A DNA stretch of 64,000 nt, taken from assembly GCA_949130495.1 (NCBI GenBank), contig OX422220.1, positions 10,905,001-10,969,000 of the forward strand, given 5' to 3'. Below the pieces are notes generated by a model, which did not search any database, was not told the DNA's origin, and saw only the letters and a list, made by a program, of their open reading frames with translations. This DNA is from Sambucus nigra. Taxonomy: Eukaryota; Streptophyta; Magnoliopsida; Dipsacales; Adoxaceae. Of this stretch, positions 1-11,538 are shown piece by piece (position 1 is the stretch's first letter; the number at the start of each line of letters is the position of its first letter). The translations under genes and the position numbers were made by a program.

Positions 1-1870
1 GAGTCACAAAAAAAATTCCTTAGAAGAAATAGTGGAAGAGAAGCTTCTAAATGAAAGAGAAGAAAAAACACTAACCTAACAACTGAATAGGGAACTAAAT
101 ACAACTAATCCTAACTATATACACAATAAAAAAAACATAAATAAATAGTGCAAAATCCGTGCAGCTACAGTAAGTGTATTTATATTGTTTGAAAAGATCG
201 ATCCGGGATAAAAAAAAATAGAATGTTAATGCTTCTCTGAATCGGATCAATCAGCCTAAGTAAAATCGATATGGCCATGGGACTTGTTCGGATGACTGAA
301 AATTGAAATGAGCATAACTTCTTCATTTATAATTGGATTGTCGCAGTGTTGGAAGACATACACATGTAATTAAATTTCCTTTATGATAGTCTTTATAAAA
401 CATAAAAATTATGGAGTATTAAACTACAAACTATACTTAGAGTTGAATCAGATGTTGAAACTGTCCCAAAACACATCCAAACTTCAGATTGTTGTATCCC
501 CAATAAATATAAAATATAAAATAAAACTTTAGAAAAATATAAATTAAAAATGAAAGTATTCTTTAAAAAAAATATTAAATAATACAAATCAGGATGAACG
601 GAATTAGGAATGTAAGAAATTGCAAGTAGATAGGGAAAAAAATCAACTTGGGAATAATATGTAGTGTCATTTTGTTTTGATTAATTATAGGTTAGCTCTC
701 GGTTGCAGCTCTTTCTTTGCAACTTTTTGACATATAAAAAGTACATTGATTTCGTAAAACATACATAGCTTTGATAAGTAACTAGACATGGGAAGGAAAC
801 GAAGGATTCTAAATCCTTTTTAATGGATCAACATATATTTTTTGTTGAATATTGCCACTGAAAATGGAAATATTCACATCCATTTTCTAAATGATGGGAA
901 ACGATTCATAAAAATGAATACCCTCAATTTGGGTATAACCTTGAGCAACAACTGTAACTTTTTTCTAACAAAATGACACTATCTGCACCAAGCTAATTTT
1001 AAAAGGTCCATGTCATACAGCTGGAATTTGTACCAATTTGTGCAAGAACTAACTCTTACATATTTTTCTTTGGCAATTGATCTATCTCATTTTTGTTTGC
1101 AAGGATCTGATATTCATCCAGCAAACCTCATTTGATGTTTTCGGGTTCAATGATTGAATTATAATAGGTGTAGTTAACTTCATCTTTGAGTTTCAAACTA
1201 CTTAAAACTCCCACACCAGGATTTTCAAATACAAATTATTTTATCAAGATCCCTTCTTAACTAAAGAAGTGTACTCTCCTAAACAGGATAACATGAACCC
1301 TAAACACTAAGTTATTTATACTTTTATATATTATTAACAAAGAGTTAGTAAAATTACACTTATTAATAAAACTAAAAGGGATTATCATCAATAATACCAT
1401 AAGTGGACTCCATTTCTATAAAGGAACAAGAATTATGAACATTATAGGCACGATTATTGTTAGACTAGACCAAGAAAAGTCATTCATCACTCTTAGACTC
1501 AAGCATTCGAAGTATTTCCTCAATCTAAAAATTTAATACTTGTCCATAAAAACTCTTGAGTTCATTACTAACTTTTTTGCCCCCTCCAAAATTAATTGTT
1601 AGTTTGATTTTTACCATATCTTCTATATATTTACTTTATGGCATGACAAAACATGTTCACCTCCTCAGTGAAGAATCTAATATGCACAGATTCTCCTATG
1701 AAATTTATCTTGTCACAATATAGTCGAAAAATTATCCTATTAAAGAATACAAATTGTTAAACATTATATTAATTCGTCTAAACCTTATTCTATTAAGTAA
1801 TCAATCATGCAATTATTCTTTATCTAATAGGGTCTTAAATCATCATAAAAACGATATTTTTATCCGATAT
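1..1870. other. AT-rich region without recognisable gene
   Basis: I see no coding similarity, no convincing splice-flanked exon and no LTR pair here. Open frames are short and AT-driven. The block leads directly into an LTR-like segment and is probably old transposon or intergenic sequence. Confidence 0.5.
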
Positions 1871-2330
1871 AAGATATAGAGAACACTTACCATTGGTTCA
1901 TGCTAATAATGTTCATGAGAATGTGTTAGAATTTGAATAAGCCTTGAATCCGAGTGCCTTAAAATAATTCCTTGCTATTTTCCTCCACATAATTAAATCA
2001 CTCTATGAGAATTTTGGATTTCTCTCCCTTGGAATATAGTTTTTTATATTTCCTTTGAGTGTGTTTGAATTATGCAAATTGGTCGCTTATTTATAGGCAG
2101 GGAGAGGTTCCAAATCTCCAACACTCGCTTTTTTTAAAACGTCTATCACGATAGATACCCAAGAGTCCCTAACTTATTAATTAATCAAATATGTCATTTG
2201 AATAACCATCTTAAATAACATTTACTCTTGGAATTTGGAGTACCTTTTCATTAACAAATTTAACTCTTGGTATTATTTAATATGGAACACATTAAGGAAT
2301 TTTTATAACTTAAATAACTCTAATAGTCTC
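1871..2330 (-). mobile_element. Diverged LTR fragment, copy 1
   Basis: This stretch is clearly related to 23165-23650. Both contain the string 'ttcatgctaataatgttc', then a block ending 'aattaaatcactc', then a short 'atttatagg' element and a 'ccaaatctcc' motif in the same order. Read on the minus strand, TATAAATA (2088-2096) sits where a U3 promoter would be, followed by a leader-like segment. That arrangement suggests a retrotransposon LTR read on the minus strand. No partner LTR or coding region is attached. The family is not certain; a copia-type LTR is my best guess. Confidence 0.5.
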
Positions 2331-3207
2331 TCACTTCGTCCATATTTATCATGAGGTTCACAATAAGATTTGAGTAATCCTTAAACGGTTCTTCCTAAAG
2401 ACCTTAATTGGATAAAATGTCAATGTGACTCACAACAATTCAATAATAATTAATGATTGTGGTTATTTCCATGTACCACAACATTAACAATTTATTTAAC
2501 AAGGTTAATATTGAGGGTTATCATTATGGTCTAATTATTGTCTTATGAAAGACTATTTGTGTCACATTTATCAATTCATATGTATGTAAACTTATAGTGC
2601 AAGATATAAATATAAATGTTCAGAATACACCTTAATTGATATCAAATATAGTTTCAAATAAATAAGCACTAAGAAATCCACAATATTTATACTTAATTGC
2701 TATACTCAATACACTATCTTAAGCATTCTTCATGAATTTATTTTGGTAACCCAATTACTAGTGGATATGATATGTAAATACGTGTACTAATGTGTTCAAC
2801 TGATAATCGTTGTTGCTGAACTTATTCGTTGATAGATCTGTATTATATCTTAACGTGCATATCCTTTAAAATACCTATCATTTCTTCGTGAATAAAATTG
2901 TAGCAGAATTATCATAATATTTCAGTAACTTTGTAATAGTGTCGAGAACTCCAATACTCGAAATAAATTTTTGCATCCATAATCCATATATTGTAGCCTC
3001 AAAGAATGCCACGGACTCAAATTTTCATAATAAATAATAATAGATTGTTTCGACTCTTTCATAATATTATCCATAAATCCGAAATAAAATACTTAATTAA
3101 GAGTAAATTTTATATTTCCAATCAAATATGTAATTACATCTCATCTTTAAATGAACAATTATCATAAGTGCGAGCATATAATCTTTTAGGCAACTCGTTA
3201 CTTCATA
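2331..3207. other. Left flank of the young LTR element; no gene seen
   Basis: AT-rich sequence with no recognisable protein similarity. It probably continues the older repeat into which the 3213-10108 element inserted, since the flank resumes after 10113 in the same style. Confidence 0.4.
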
Positions 3208-3212
3208 CTCTT
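3208..3212. repeat. Target site duplication, left copy
   Basis: CTCTT directly abuts the left LTR (TG at 3213) and recurs at 10109-10113 directly after the right LTR. Five-base duplications are standard for LTR retrotransposon integration. Confidence 0.9.
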
Positions 3213-3781
3213 TGTAAGAGAGTAGTCTAATTTTGGGGAAATACTCGATTTTAGCACGTGTTTGACTTGAGCAACTTCGGTTGCGCCTACGTATCCGTTA
3301 TGCTCGGAATCAAAGTCAGCGTAGTTCGTGGGTTCGTACTATTCGCCGGAAAACTCATTGTGGTGTTTTTTTGGAGAGATGGGAGGTGTTGCCACTCTTC
3401 TCAAAGAACTCATCTCAAAAACTCTCTCTAAAACCTCATAAGATAAGAAAATCACCCTCCTCTTCCAAGAAGATCTCTCTCAAATGTATGGGGGTATGGC
3501 TTATTTATAGCAAAACCCACCCAAGTGGGTCGCCACATGTCAATTAACCCGTGGTGACACATGTCCTATTTTAAGTGGCATGTGTCCCATAACATATGTC
3601 AAAACTCTCAATACTAGAATATTTTCTAGTTAATATGTAAATAATACACAAATACGCGTGATATGTCCAACGCGCATAATAATACCTCAGTCGCATAAAC
3701 ACATGGACTTTTGTCAATATTAATCATCTCTAATCTCATTTAATAATTTAATGAGAGGCTTATCATTAAGCCCCTCCTACA
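3213..3781 (-). repeat. 3' LTR of the young element
   Basis: 569 bp, TG...CA ends with imperfect 8 bp terminal inverted repeats (TGTAAGAG / TGTAGGAG). I found no difference from the copy at 9540-10108. In minus-strand terms this is the downstream LTR, preceded by the polypurine tract at 3782-3792. An 88-codon plus-strand open frame inside it (3281-3547) occurs unchanged in the other LTR, runs against the element and is not considered a gene. Confidence 0.93.
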
Positions 3782-3792
3782 TTTGCCCCCTC
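3782..3792 (-). other. Polypurine tract
   Basis: On the minus strand GAGGGGGCAAA lies immediately before the TGTAGGAG start of the 3' LTR, the required place for the plus-strand primer of reverse transcription. Confidence 0.8.
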
Positions 3793-4409
3793 GTACATAT
3801 AGTTGATATATTGATACATGTCTGAAATATATCGACTGTATGTACGAAATAACTTTAGTCAGTTTTCATATGTTCGATCGACCTGTGGATCGTGGGTAAT
3901 AATCTCATATCTCATTTCATCTTGATGATGTACTTTTACCTCATATATCACATTTTATGATATAATATAATCTCATATTTCATATCTCAGTTTATATGAT
4001 ATACATCAATTTTATATCTCATGTCTTAAATCCCATTTTGCAGCTTTGATCTCATAGGTTATTCCGAAGGACCACGTTTATCATTATTTTCATACGAATG
4101 ATATACACCGAGTGTTGCCCCCATTCCTATTTAAATGAACATGCATCCACATTTTTATTGCGATTGTTTGTAACTCTTCTTTGGTAAAGAGTACTATCAT
4201 GAACACATAATAACTACCTCAGCATTCTCTTTCGTCATTCTCAATCAAGCTTGGTGAAAGTATTATTACGGTTTACATAATAACTACTTCATCGTCCTTG
4301 ATTAATCTTTTAGTGCATGCACATGCTGTTTGACTTGTTTTAATCATGATGAGGTTTCTTGTGCATGCATGTATTATTGACTCGCTCAAATGACCACTTT
4401 TTAATGCTT

Positions 4410-5795
4410 TTTTTTTTTTTTTCGCAAACTCCACCGTTAGAGGTGACTTAACAATGAAAACATAATTGTTAAGGTTTTTCGCAAACTCCACCGTTAGAGG
4501 TGACTTAACAATGAAAACATACTTGTTGAGGTTTTTCGCAAACTCCACCGTTAGAGGTGACTTAACAATGAAAACATAATTGTTCAGGTTTTTCGCAAAC
4601 TCCACCGTTAGAGGTGACTTAACAATGAAAACATAATTGTTCAGGCTTTTCTCAAACTCCACCGTTAGAGGTGACTTAACAATGAAAACATACTTGTTAA
4701 GGTTTTTTCGCAAACTTCACCGTTAGAGGTGACTTAACAATGAAAACATACTTGTTAAGGTTTTTCGCAAACTCCACCGTTAGAGGTGACTTAACAATGA
4801 AAACATAATTGTTAAGGTTTTTCATAAACTCCACCGTTAGAGGTGACTTAACAATGAAAACACACTTGTTAAGGTTTTTCGCAAACTCCACCGTTAGAGG
4901 TGACTTAACAATGAAAACATACTTGTTAAGGTTTTTCGCAAACTCCACCGTTAGAGGTGACTTAACAATGAAAACACACTTGTTAAGGTTTTTCGCAAAC
5001 TCCACCGTTAAAGGTGACTTAACAATGAAAACATAATTGTTAAGGTTTTTTGCAAACTCCACCGTTAGAGGTGACTTAACAATGAAAACATACTTGTTAA
5101 GGTTTTTCGCAAACTCCACCGTTAGAGGTGACTTAACAATGAAAACATAATTGTTAAGGTTTTTCGCAAACTCCACCATTAGAGGTGACTTAACAATGAA
5201 AACATACTTGTTAAGGTTTTTCCTAAACTCCACCTATAACGATGACTTAACGACGAAAACGTTTGTTAAGATTTTTCATCAACTCCACCTATAACGGTGA
5301 CTTAACAACGAAAACGCTTGTTAAGAATTTTCCATAAACTCCACCTTATAACGGTGACTTAACAACGAAAACGCTTGTTAAGATTTTTATATATAGTCTC
5401 CACCTTATAACGGTGACTTAACAACGAAAACGCTTGTTTAAGATTTTTATATAATCTCCACCTTATAACGGTGACTTAACAACGAAAACGCTTGTTAAAA
5501 TTTTTATATAATCTCCACCTTATAACGGTGACTTAACAACGAAAACGCTTGTTAAGATTTTTTATATAATCTCCACCTTATAACGGTGACTTAACAACGA
5601 AAACGCTTGTTAAGATTTTTATATAATCTCCACCTTATAACGGTGACTTAACAACGAAAACGCTTGTTAAGATTTTTTATATAATCTCCACCTTATAACG
5701 GTGACTTAACAACGAAAACGCTTGTTAAGATTTTTTATATAATCTCCACCTATAACGGTGACTTAACAACGAAAACGCTTGTTAAGATTTTTTTG
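4410..5795 (-). repeat. 24-unit tandem array of 57-58 bp repeats
   Basis: Two blocks of related units. Block 1 (about 4423-5225) has 14 units of 57 bp carrying CACCGTTAGAGGTGACTTAAC. Block 2 (about 5226-5795) has about 10 units of 50-58 bp carrying CTTATAACGGTGACTTAAC. Because 57 is a multiple of three, minus-strand frames stay open across block 1 and read as a 19-residue repeat around YVFIVKSPLTVEF. One extra T near 4706-4711 shifts the frame, and block 2 has frequent T-run indels, so I do not regard this as a protein gene. Almost every unit contains CTTAACAA, a 9-11 base spacer and TTGTTAAG, able to pair as a hairpin. In the element's own direction the array lies upstream of the 3' LTR, where Tat/Ogre elements are known to carry variable tandem repeats. 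Confidence 0.95.
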
Positions 5796-5799
5796 TAAA

Positions 5800-7428
5800 C
5801 TCATTCTTATGTATCTCTTTTCAGGACAGGATCCCGTACCTGACAAACTGAGCGTGATCCTTCGTCTGTTTGCTTCCATGACCAACTTCTTCGGACGAGC
5901 TAAGTCATAACGATCGTGGTTCAACTACCAACCAATTTGATAAAGTTTTTTTTTTTTTGGAATATAATACACCTCTGTTGAAGACTTATCTCAACACTCG
6001 CAAAGTTCTCATAATATGATGTCATATCTGAAGGATGACTGACTTTGTCAATTTCTGAGTGATAACTAATTAACCCGTTTGAACTCTTTGCGAAGGAAAC
6101 TGAAGAAGCTTTTGTAATGGAATGCTTGGATGTTACTATACTCTGAAGGTTCATCAATCTAACCTTGGCGTGGATGATGTCGAAGAAGCTTTAGACTACA
6201 AGCTACGTTACATCATAATATCCATTTGCCCCCTTTATTTTATTTTATCGTAAGATAAAATAAAATAAAATAAATTACATGTATTCTTTACAATTCCCAT
6301 CCGAGGAAAAAAAAATGAAAGCAACCTAATTATTACATTTCATGGGGTGTATCTCAAACTGTCGAATCTTTGAACAATGATTTGATATTTGTGTCGCTCA
6401 ATATCTACTCGTTCAGAAGCCTCTGCAAAATAATATCTTTTTGACACAATAATATAATATTACAAAGGGTTAGTAAAACTCAGGAAATATCCAAGTACAA
6501 TTCTCATCATGCCCCCTTTATTTTATTTTTTTTTTTATTTTATTTGATATAATAAAATTTAAATAAATTCCGGGGATATTTGTGTAATGAATCGTAACCA
6601 CCCATACTCGTAGGTGTATCGTGGACAATTTAATGTCGTTTAAGCACACATCCTTATCAAGCTCAAAAGTGTGTAAAATATCAAGGTGAATTCTTAATTG
6701 TGAAATATACTCGAGTTATTTCGTAAATGATTCATAATGTATGCATATGATGTACAAACATAGGCTAATTTTTACAAGTGCCATAAAATACTCAAACAAA
6801 ACTTCATCATGCTTCCTTTGTCTAAAAAAAAAAATCTATATACAAGATTTAATGATTTAAAGAAAATCAAATATTCACGCGTTCTTGCGCGTTTTGGGAT
6901 ATTTGCAACAAAGATAAAATACTATCGCAAGGACATATATATACTTGATTCGTCTCACAAGTGTATTCAATTTATTATGGACAATGTACTTCTGATTTGC
7001 ATAATCCAGGTGTGTCATATACTTTCAGATTGTTCGTACATTCTCTTTTCCAAAATCGTTAGATAAAGATTCAATTATATCAACACTCAACAAACTTTTA
7101 TACCGTGCTTTATAATCTCTAAAGTACACATATACATTTAGATATTCAGTCTCATCTTCCCTATATTTTCTCATACACAAAGAAATCTTCACTTTTTCAA
7201 CAACAATTGTTTTTTTTTTTTTTTAAGTCATAAAAAAAAAGGTCTTTTATGAGAAAATACCTATACCGCTATCAAAGGAATCAACTCTAAATAAAGGATG
7301 CTACAACAATATTTAAAATTAATTTATTGAAATTTCTAGAAACTCCATACTATTATCCCTTTATTTTATTTTTTATTTTATCACCATAAAAAAATAAAAT
7401 AAACTCATTCCTCAGTCATATTCAAGAA
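5800..7428 (-). other. Interior of the young element with repeated polypurine-like modules
   Basis: No coding similarity. Three modules begin CCCTTTATTTTATTTT on the plus strand (about 6231, 6514 and 7355), each followed by an AT-rich inverted repeat. On the minus strand two read AAAGGGGGCA. The one at 6224-6234 shares GGGGGCAAATG with the true polypurine tract and LTR start. Confidence 0.6.
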
Positions 7429-7610
7429 GAGTCCTTCTATTGTAACTTAATTTTTGACATAATTTTTTACCGAAAATACACGTGGCGGCGTGTTATTGAT
7501 TTATTCTCTGATGCCACTGGCGTGGACCCCACAAAAGAACCAATAGAAACCCGCCACCTCATTCGGTAATTCCACTTTCGGTAAAAAATTAAGTCACAAT
7601 ATCATTTTCC
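7429..7610. mobile_element. Mutator-like MITE nested in the LTR element
   Basis: The segment is flanked by a perfect 9 bp direct repeat ATTCAAGAA (7420-7428 and 7611-7619), the target size typical of Mutator-like transposons. Its ends are inverted repeats: the left reads TATTGTAACTTAATTTTT and the right, reversed, TATTGTGACTTAATTTTT, each continuing into TTTTTTACCGAAA. The outermost 10 bases match poorly. The 182 bp interior is GC-richer than its surroundings and codes for nothing, so it is a non-autonomous miniature element. Confidence 0.72.
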
Positions 7611-7619
7611 ATTCAAGAA

Positions 7620-9520
7620 ACATAGTCATGAATATTTATAATCTCTAATTTAATTTTGGTGGCATTTGGCGGCATGTACGAGGAATCACATTTTTTTTTT
7701 ATTTTATTTTAACTTGTTAATTGAGATTTCAATATGTAAGCCCAAATAAATAGTCACCAACAAGATGTAATATCAAAATATTCCTCTCTTCTCGTTTTGG
7801 AGCACATGGTCGTAAAGAAGAGAGGACACGCGGGGACCGAGAAAAAAGGACAACATAAGAACTTATCCAAAGCCTACTGCTTGTGTCTCTCATAGATTGG
7901 TCGTGAAGTTTAAACTTTGAACCACTATTTTCCCACGACTCAAGGCAGTCGGTGGTAGATTACCACATGAAATCTTCTGACAAAGTTTGTGGGTTCTATA
8001 ACTCTTAGAAACTTAAGATGAAACGGTTCAAGATCTATCAGCCCGAGGTTTCTCAGAGCAAGCTCCTTCGACTTTTGCTGTGGTGACGCGTTGAGATTCC
8101 TCGGTGTAAGTTCCATCGGTTTCTAATAGGGGCTATTGGATTTTAATCTCCCACGGTGGTTCTTCGAATTTCAAGTTCCCACGGTGGTTCAATATCATTT
8201 TTTTTTTAAATATATTTCTCATAGTTAGAGTTTTGTATATAAAATCTGCCAAGGTTGTGTATGTAGACACAGGGGATATGCCGGAGTGTACGGGCCATTT
8301 GATATAGAACGTGGGGTAGCTTTGGTGACATTAAATCGGTACAGACCACAAGTACAAATAGTAAAGTCATGTCTAAGAGGATGTCAGTCAGCAACAGGTA
8401 AAAAAAAGAAAATCAGTCTTTTCTCTCTGTAACACCTTTATGCGTGATGCACTGGCCGGCTAAAACAGCTGTGACAACTAGCACACAGTCTGGTACCACC
8501 AAACCCATAAGTATGGTTAATGTCAGACTACCATGTACATGAGTTCTCATTGAAACTTGTTGTGCACATCTCATGTGTACGTATGTATATATAACACATG
8601 TTTTTGCACTATTCCTGTTTTCAAAAAGTATTCATATACTATGCTATTTCGGAAAATGGAGGCAAATTTTATCACGTAAAACATATATGTATGCATATAC
8701 TGTATAAGTTATATAATAAGGATCTTAACAATTGTTTTGCACATGGTCATCAAATCAATACTATTCAACAAGTACAGTAGTAAGGGGCTCTACATTTTTT
8801 TTTAATTCACAACAGCTGTCAATGTCAAGCTCACGCATGACTATATTTTTTCAGCTATAAACAGTAGAATACATACACATATTCGTCAGATATAAACAGC
8901 TATCAATATTTGTGTTGAGCCATCCTCCTCGAGATAAAATATCTTTTGACAAATGGGTACAATCCAATTAATGCTTACTCAATATATTTGTACCCAAAGG
9001 CATATTAATGAAGTTTCAACAACCTTTTCATTTATCAATAAGTAAGTATTTGTCAAGCACAAACATATTAATCTGTAGAGTTGCTCGTAAAAAAAAATGG
9101 ATCTAATATAAAAATCTCACAGGATCATGTTTTTTTTCTATATCTGTTTTTCATCGCCAAAAGTGTTTTTTTTTTCAATATTCATAGTTCTATCAAATCT
9201 TATACAAATAAAATATGTACTCTCTTGTGAAATATCAATGCCATATGACTTTTGTTCGCTTATTAAGAATGTATTTCACATAACTTTTATTTTGACATAA
9301 ACATTCAGTATAAGCATATCATTTGATTTCACTTTGAAGTATAAGAAATATAAGTACAAAGTTAATGATCTTATCTGAAATAACGCAGATGGTCAGGAGA
9401 TGAGTAGTTCCTCCCATAAACGTTGGAGCATAAGGCTGATATATCAACACCTTTTATCCCTTTACGTTCACTTTTTCCAAGCACGAATGAGGCGTTACAC
9501 AATAAAAATCGTGAATACCT
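7620..9520 (-). other. 5' leader/interior of the young element; no gene
   Basis: In the element's direction this is the region after the primer site where gag would be expected. I translated it mentally in several frames and found no gag, zinc-knuckle or protease similarity. The sequence is unique within the window. Confidence 0.5.
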
Positions 9521-9537
9521 CCCCAGCAGAGTCGCCA
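9521..9537 (-). other. Primer binding site, tRNA-Arg type
   Basis: Minus strand TGGCGACTCTGCTGGGG, two bases inside the 5' LTR end. It starts with the TGG complementary to a tRNA CCA tail. This sequence type is used by Tat/Ogre gypsy elements. Confidence 0.75.
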
Positions 9538-9539
9538 AA

Positions 9540-10108
9540 TGTAAGAGAGTAGTCTAATTTTGGGGAAATACTCGATTTTAGCACGTGTTTGACTTGAGCA
9601 ACTTCGGTTGCGCCTACGTATCCGTTATGCTCGGAATCAAAGTCAGCGTAGTTCGTGGGTTCGTACTATTCGCCGGAAAACTCATTGTGGTGTTTTTTTG
9701 GAGAGATGGGAGGTGTTGCCACTCTTCTCAAAGAACTCATCTCAAAAACTCTCTCTAAAACCTCATAAGATAAGAAAATCACCCTCCTCTTCCAAGAAGA
9801 TCTCTCTCAAATGTATGGGGGTATGGCTTATTTATAGCAAAACCCACCCAAGTGGGTCGCCACATGTCAATTAACCCGTGGTGACACATGTCCTATTTTA
9901 AGTGGCATGTGTCCCATAACATATGTCAAAACTCTCAATACTAGAATATTTTCTAGTTAATATGTAAATAATACACAAATACGCGTGATATGTCCAACGC
10001 GCATAATAATACCTCAGTCGCATAAACACATGGACTTTTGTCAATATTAATCATCTCTAATCTCATTTAATAATTTAATGAGAGGCTTATCATTAAGCCC
10101 CTCCTACA
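9540..10108 (-). repeat. 5' LTR of the young element
   Basis: 569 bp, matching 3213-3781 without a difference that I could find. In minus-strand terms it is the upstream LTR and would drive transcription of the element. Confidence 0.93.
9828..9912 (-). promoter_or_regulatory. TATA box and CATGTG cluster in the 5' LTR
   Basis: On the minus strand CTATAAATAA (9828-9837) is a good TATA box. Just upstream in U3 lie three CACATG/CATGTG hexamers (9861-9866, 9885-9890, 9906-9911) and a related CATATG. CATGTG is a known core for plant stress-related NAC and bHLH factors. That these sites regulate the element is inference. Confidence 0.55.
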
Positions 10109-10113
10109 CTCTT
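10109..10113. repeat. Target site duplication, right copy
   Basis: CTCTT immediately after the right LTR, identical to 3208-3212. Confidence 0.9.
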
Positions 10114-11145
10114 AAAATATATAAAATATTATATTTCTCAACTTTATAATTCACTACGAGTGTATAGAGAAATCCAAAATATACAAATTACTCCTTGTGA
10201 CCTTAAGATATATGTACTAATATAAAACATAATAGTATTCTTAGCATACCACTTGTGGAAAACTTACATAAGTTTATATAAAGATTTATCAACCTGTAGA
10301 ATTATTCGTTAAATTGTCATAAGTTTTTACAATAAATGTAGCTCTCGATAAAAAAGAGCTACTAAAATCATAATAATTTAACATTCTGAGATATAGTTGA
10401 ATTTCTATATAACCCTTTCTTTATTTGTAATGAAACCTTTGATGATAAATCTAGATTTATATCATCCATTGCCACTAAGGTCATTTTTAGTCTTAATGAC
10501 CCATTCACACACCACTTTAGGGTGTCAGTTACGTAATTCAACATGATCCTAAACTTTATTTGGGTTAATTAGTGACATTTCACATAATTATAATTTCTTA
10601 CTATTTGTGAAAAAAATGAAATATTGTTTTACTCTTATGTTGAATTCACATTATTGTCAATAAATCACATAATCATTTAGGATACAAAAATCTTTTTAAG
10701 AGATTCTTAAAGTTATTCCTTATTGTTTTTATTTGTATTTGTATTTATATTATGGTGATAATTTCATTATATGGTGGTTCATCATTTATTTGGTATTTGT
10801 TTATAAAAATTTACCAACTAAAAGAACAACAATTTTAGAAGTTATAGCTAATGGTAAAAGTACATTAACAACATTTATAATCATATTTTGTGATTTCTAC
10901 TCCTACTAATTTCTCCATTCTTTTAAAAATTTGGCATTTTCGGTTTTAATAATAAATAGTGTACCATGTTGAAAGTGCAAAGAGATAGTTCTGAAACCCA
11001 ATTCTTTTAGTGGATTATAAATGCATGAATGTACTATACATTTCTAATCATGTGGGCATGTCAAATTGGGTAAAGTCGATTTTTATAAGACACATTTAAC
11101 CATATGCATTCAATATATTTCTCCATACAAAAGTTGGAACATAAC
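10114..11145. other. AT-rich spacer between two LTR elements
   Basis: No gene, RNA gene or clear repeat boundary recognised. It resumes the host sequence interrupted by the young element. Confidence 0.45.
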
Positions 11146-11538
11146 TGTGGGGGAATTATCCTAACAACCCGAATGATTAAGACAAAATGACACTTATCCG
11201 TCATAATAAGATAAAGGATAAGAACTCTAGAGACCAACGAAGAAGAGTCTACCCAGTAAGGATCTCGAAGTAAGACCAGTGCGATTACACTGCAACTGCA
11301 TGAACAAGCCCTAGAGTCCTACACGACACAACCTTTTATTCTCCTATAAATGTAACTATTAACCTGAGGAAAGGGGCATGTTATTATTATTATTAATCAA
11401 AGTAATATGAGGGGAAAAACACTCTATATACGTAGGTCATTGTCAAATTACATAAATACTTGTGTCGTGTGATAATGTGACTTCTTTTACTATGTTTGGT
11501 TTCAATTGTTTGGGATCATTCATCGTGGGATTTCTACA
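11146..11538 (+). repeat. 5' LTR of the decayed Tat-like element
   Basis: Starts TGTGGGGGAATTATC and probably ends TTTCTACA; the right border is approximate. It contains a TATA-like CTATAAATG near 11344. Diverged from the copy at 19610-20011 by many substitutions and small indels. Confidence 0.7.

Larger units (their letters stand above)
3213..10108 (-). mobile_element. Young non-autonomous Tat/Ogre-like LTR retrotransposon
   Basis: Two 569 bp direct repeats (3213-3781 and 9540-10108) begin TGTAAGAG and end CTCCTACA, are flanked by a perfect 5 bp duplication CTCTT, and look identical by eye. Orientation is minus: next to the right LTR the minus strand reads TTTGGCGACTCTGCTGGGG, a primer site of the tRNA-Arg type known from Tat/Ogre gypsy elements. 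Next to the left LTR it reads GAGGGGGCAAA, a polypurine tract. The 5.76 kb interior holds no gag or pol similarity in any frame, so it must rely on proteins from another element. It carries a large tandem array in the position equivalent to a 3' UTR, as described for Tat/Ogre elements, and a nested MITE. Identical LTRs imply a recent insertion. Family placement rests on primer site and array position only. Confidence 0.92.

Noticed and set aside
3281..3547. Conserved 88-codon ORF, duplicated exactly at 9608-9874
   Set aside because: Its duplication is explained by the identical LTRs. It runs opposite to the element and has no recognised domain.
4410..5795. CRISPR-like array or a repetitive protein gene
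   Set aside because: Units follow each other without unique spacers, the genome is a plant, and the open frames result from a 57 bp unit being divisible by three. An extra T and many indels break the frame.
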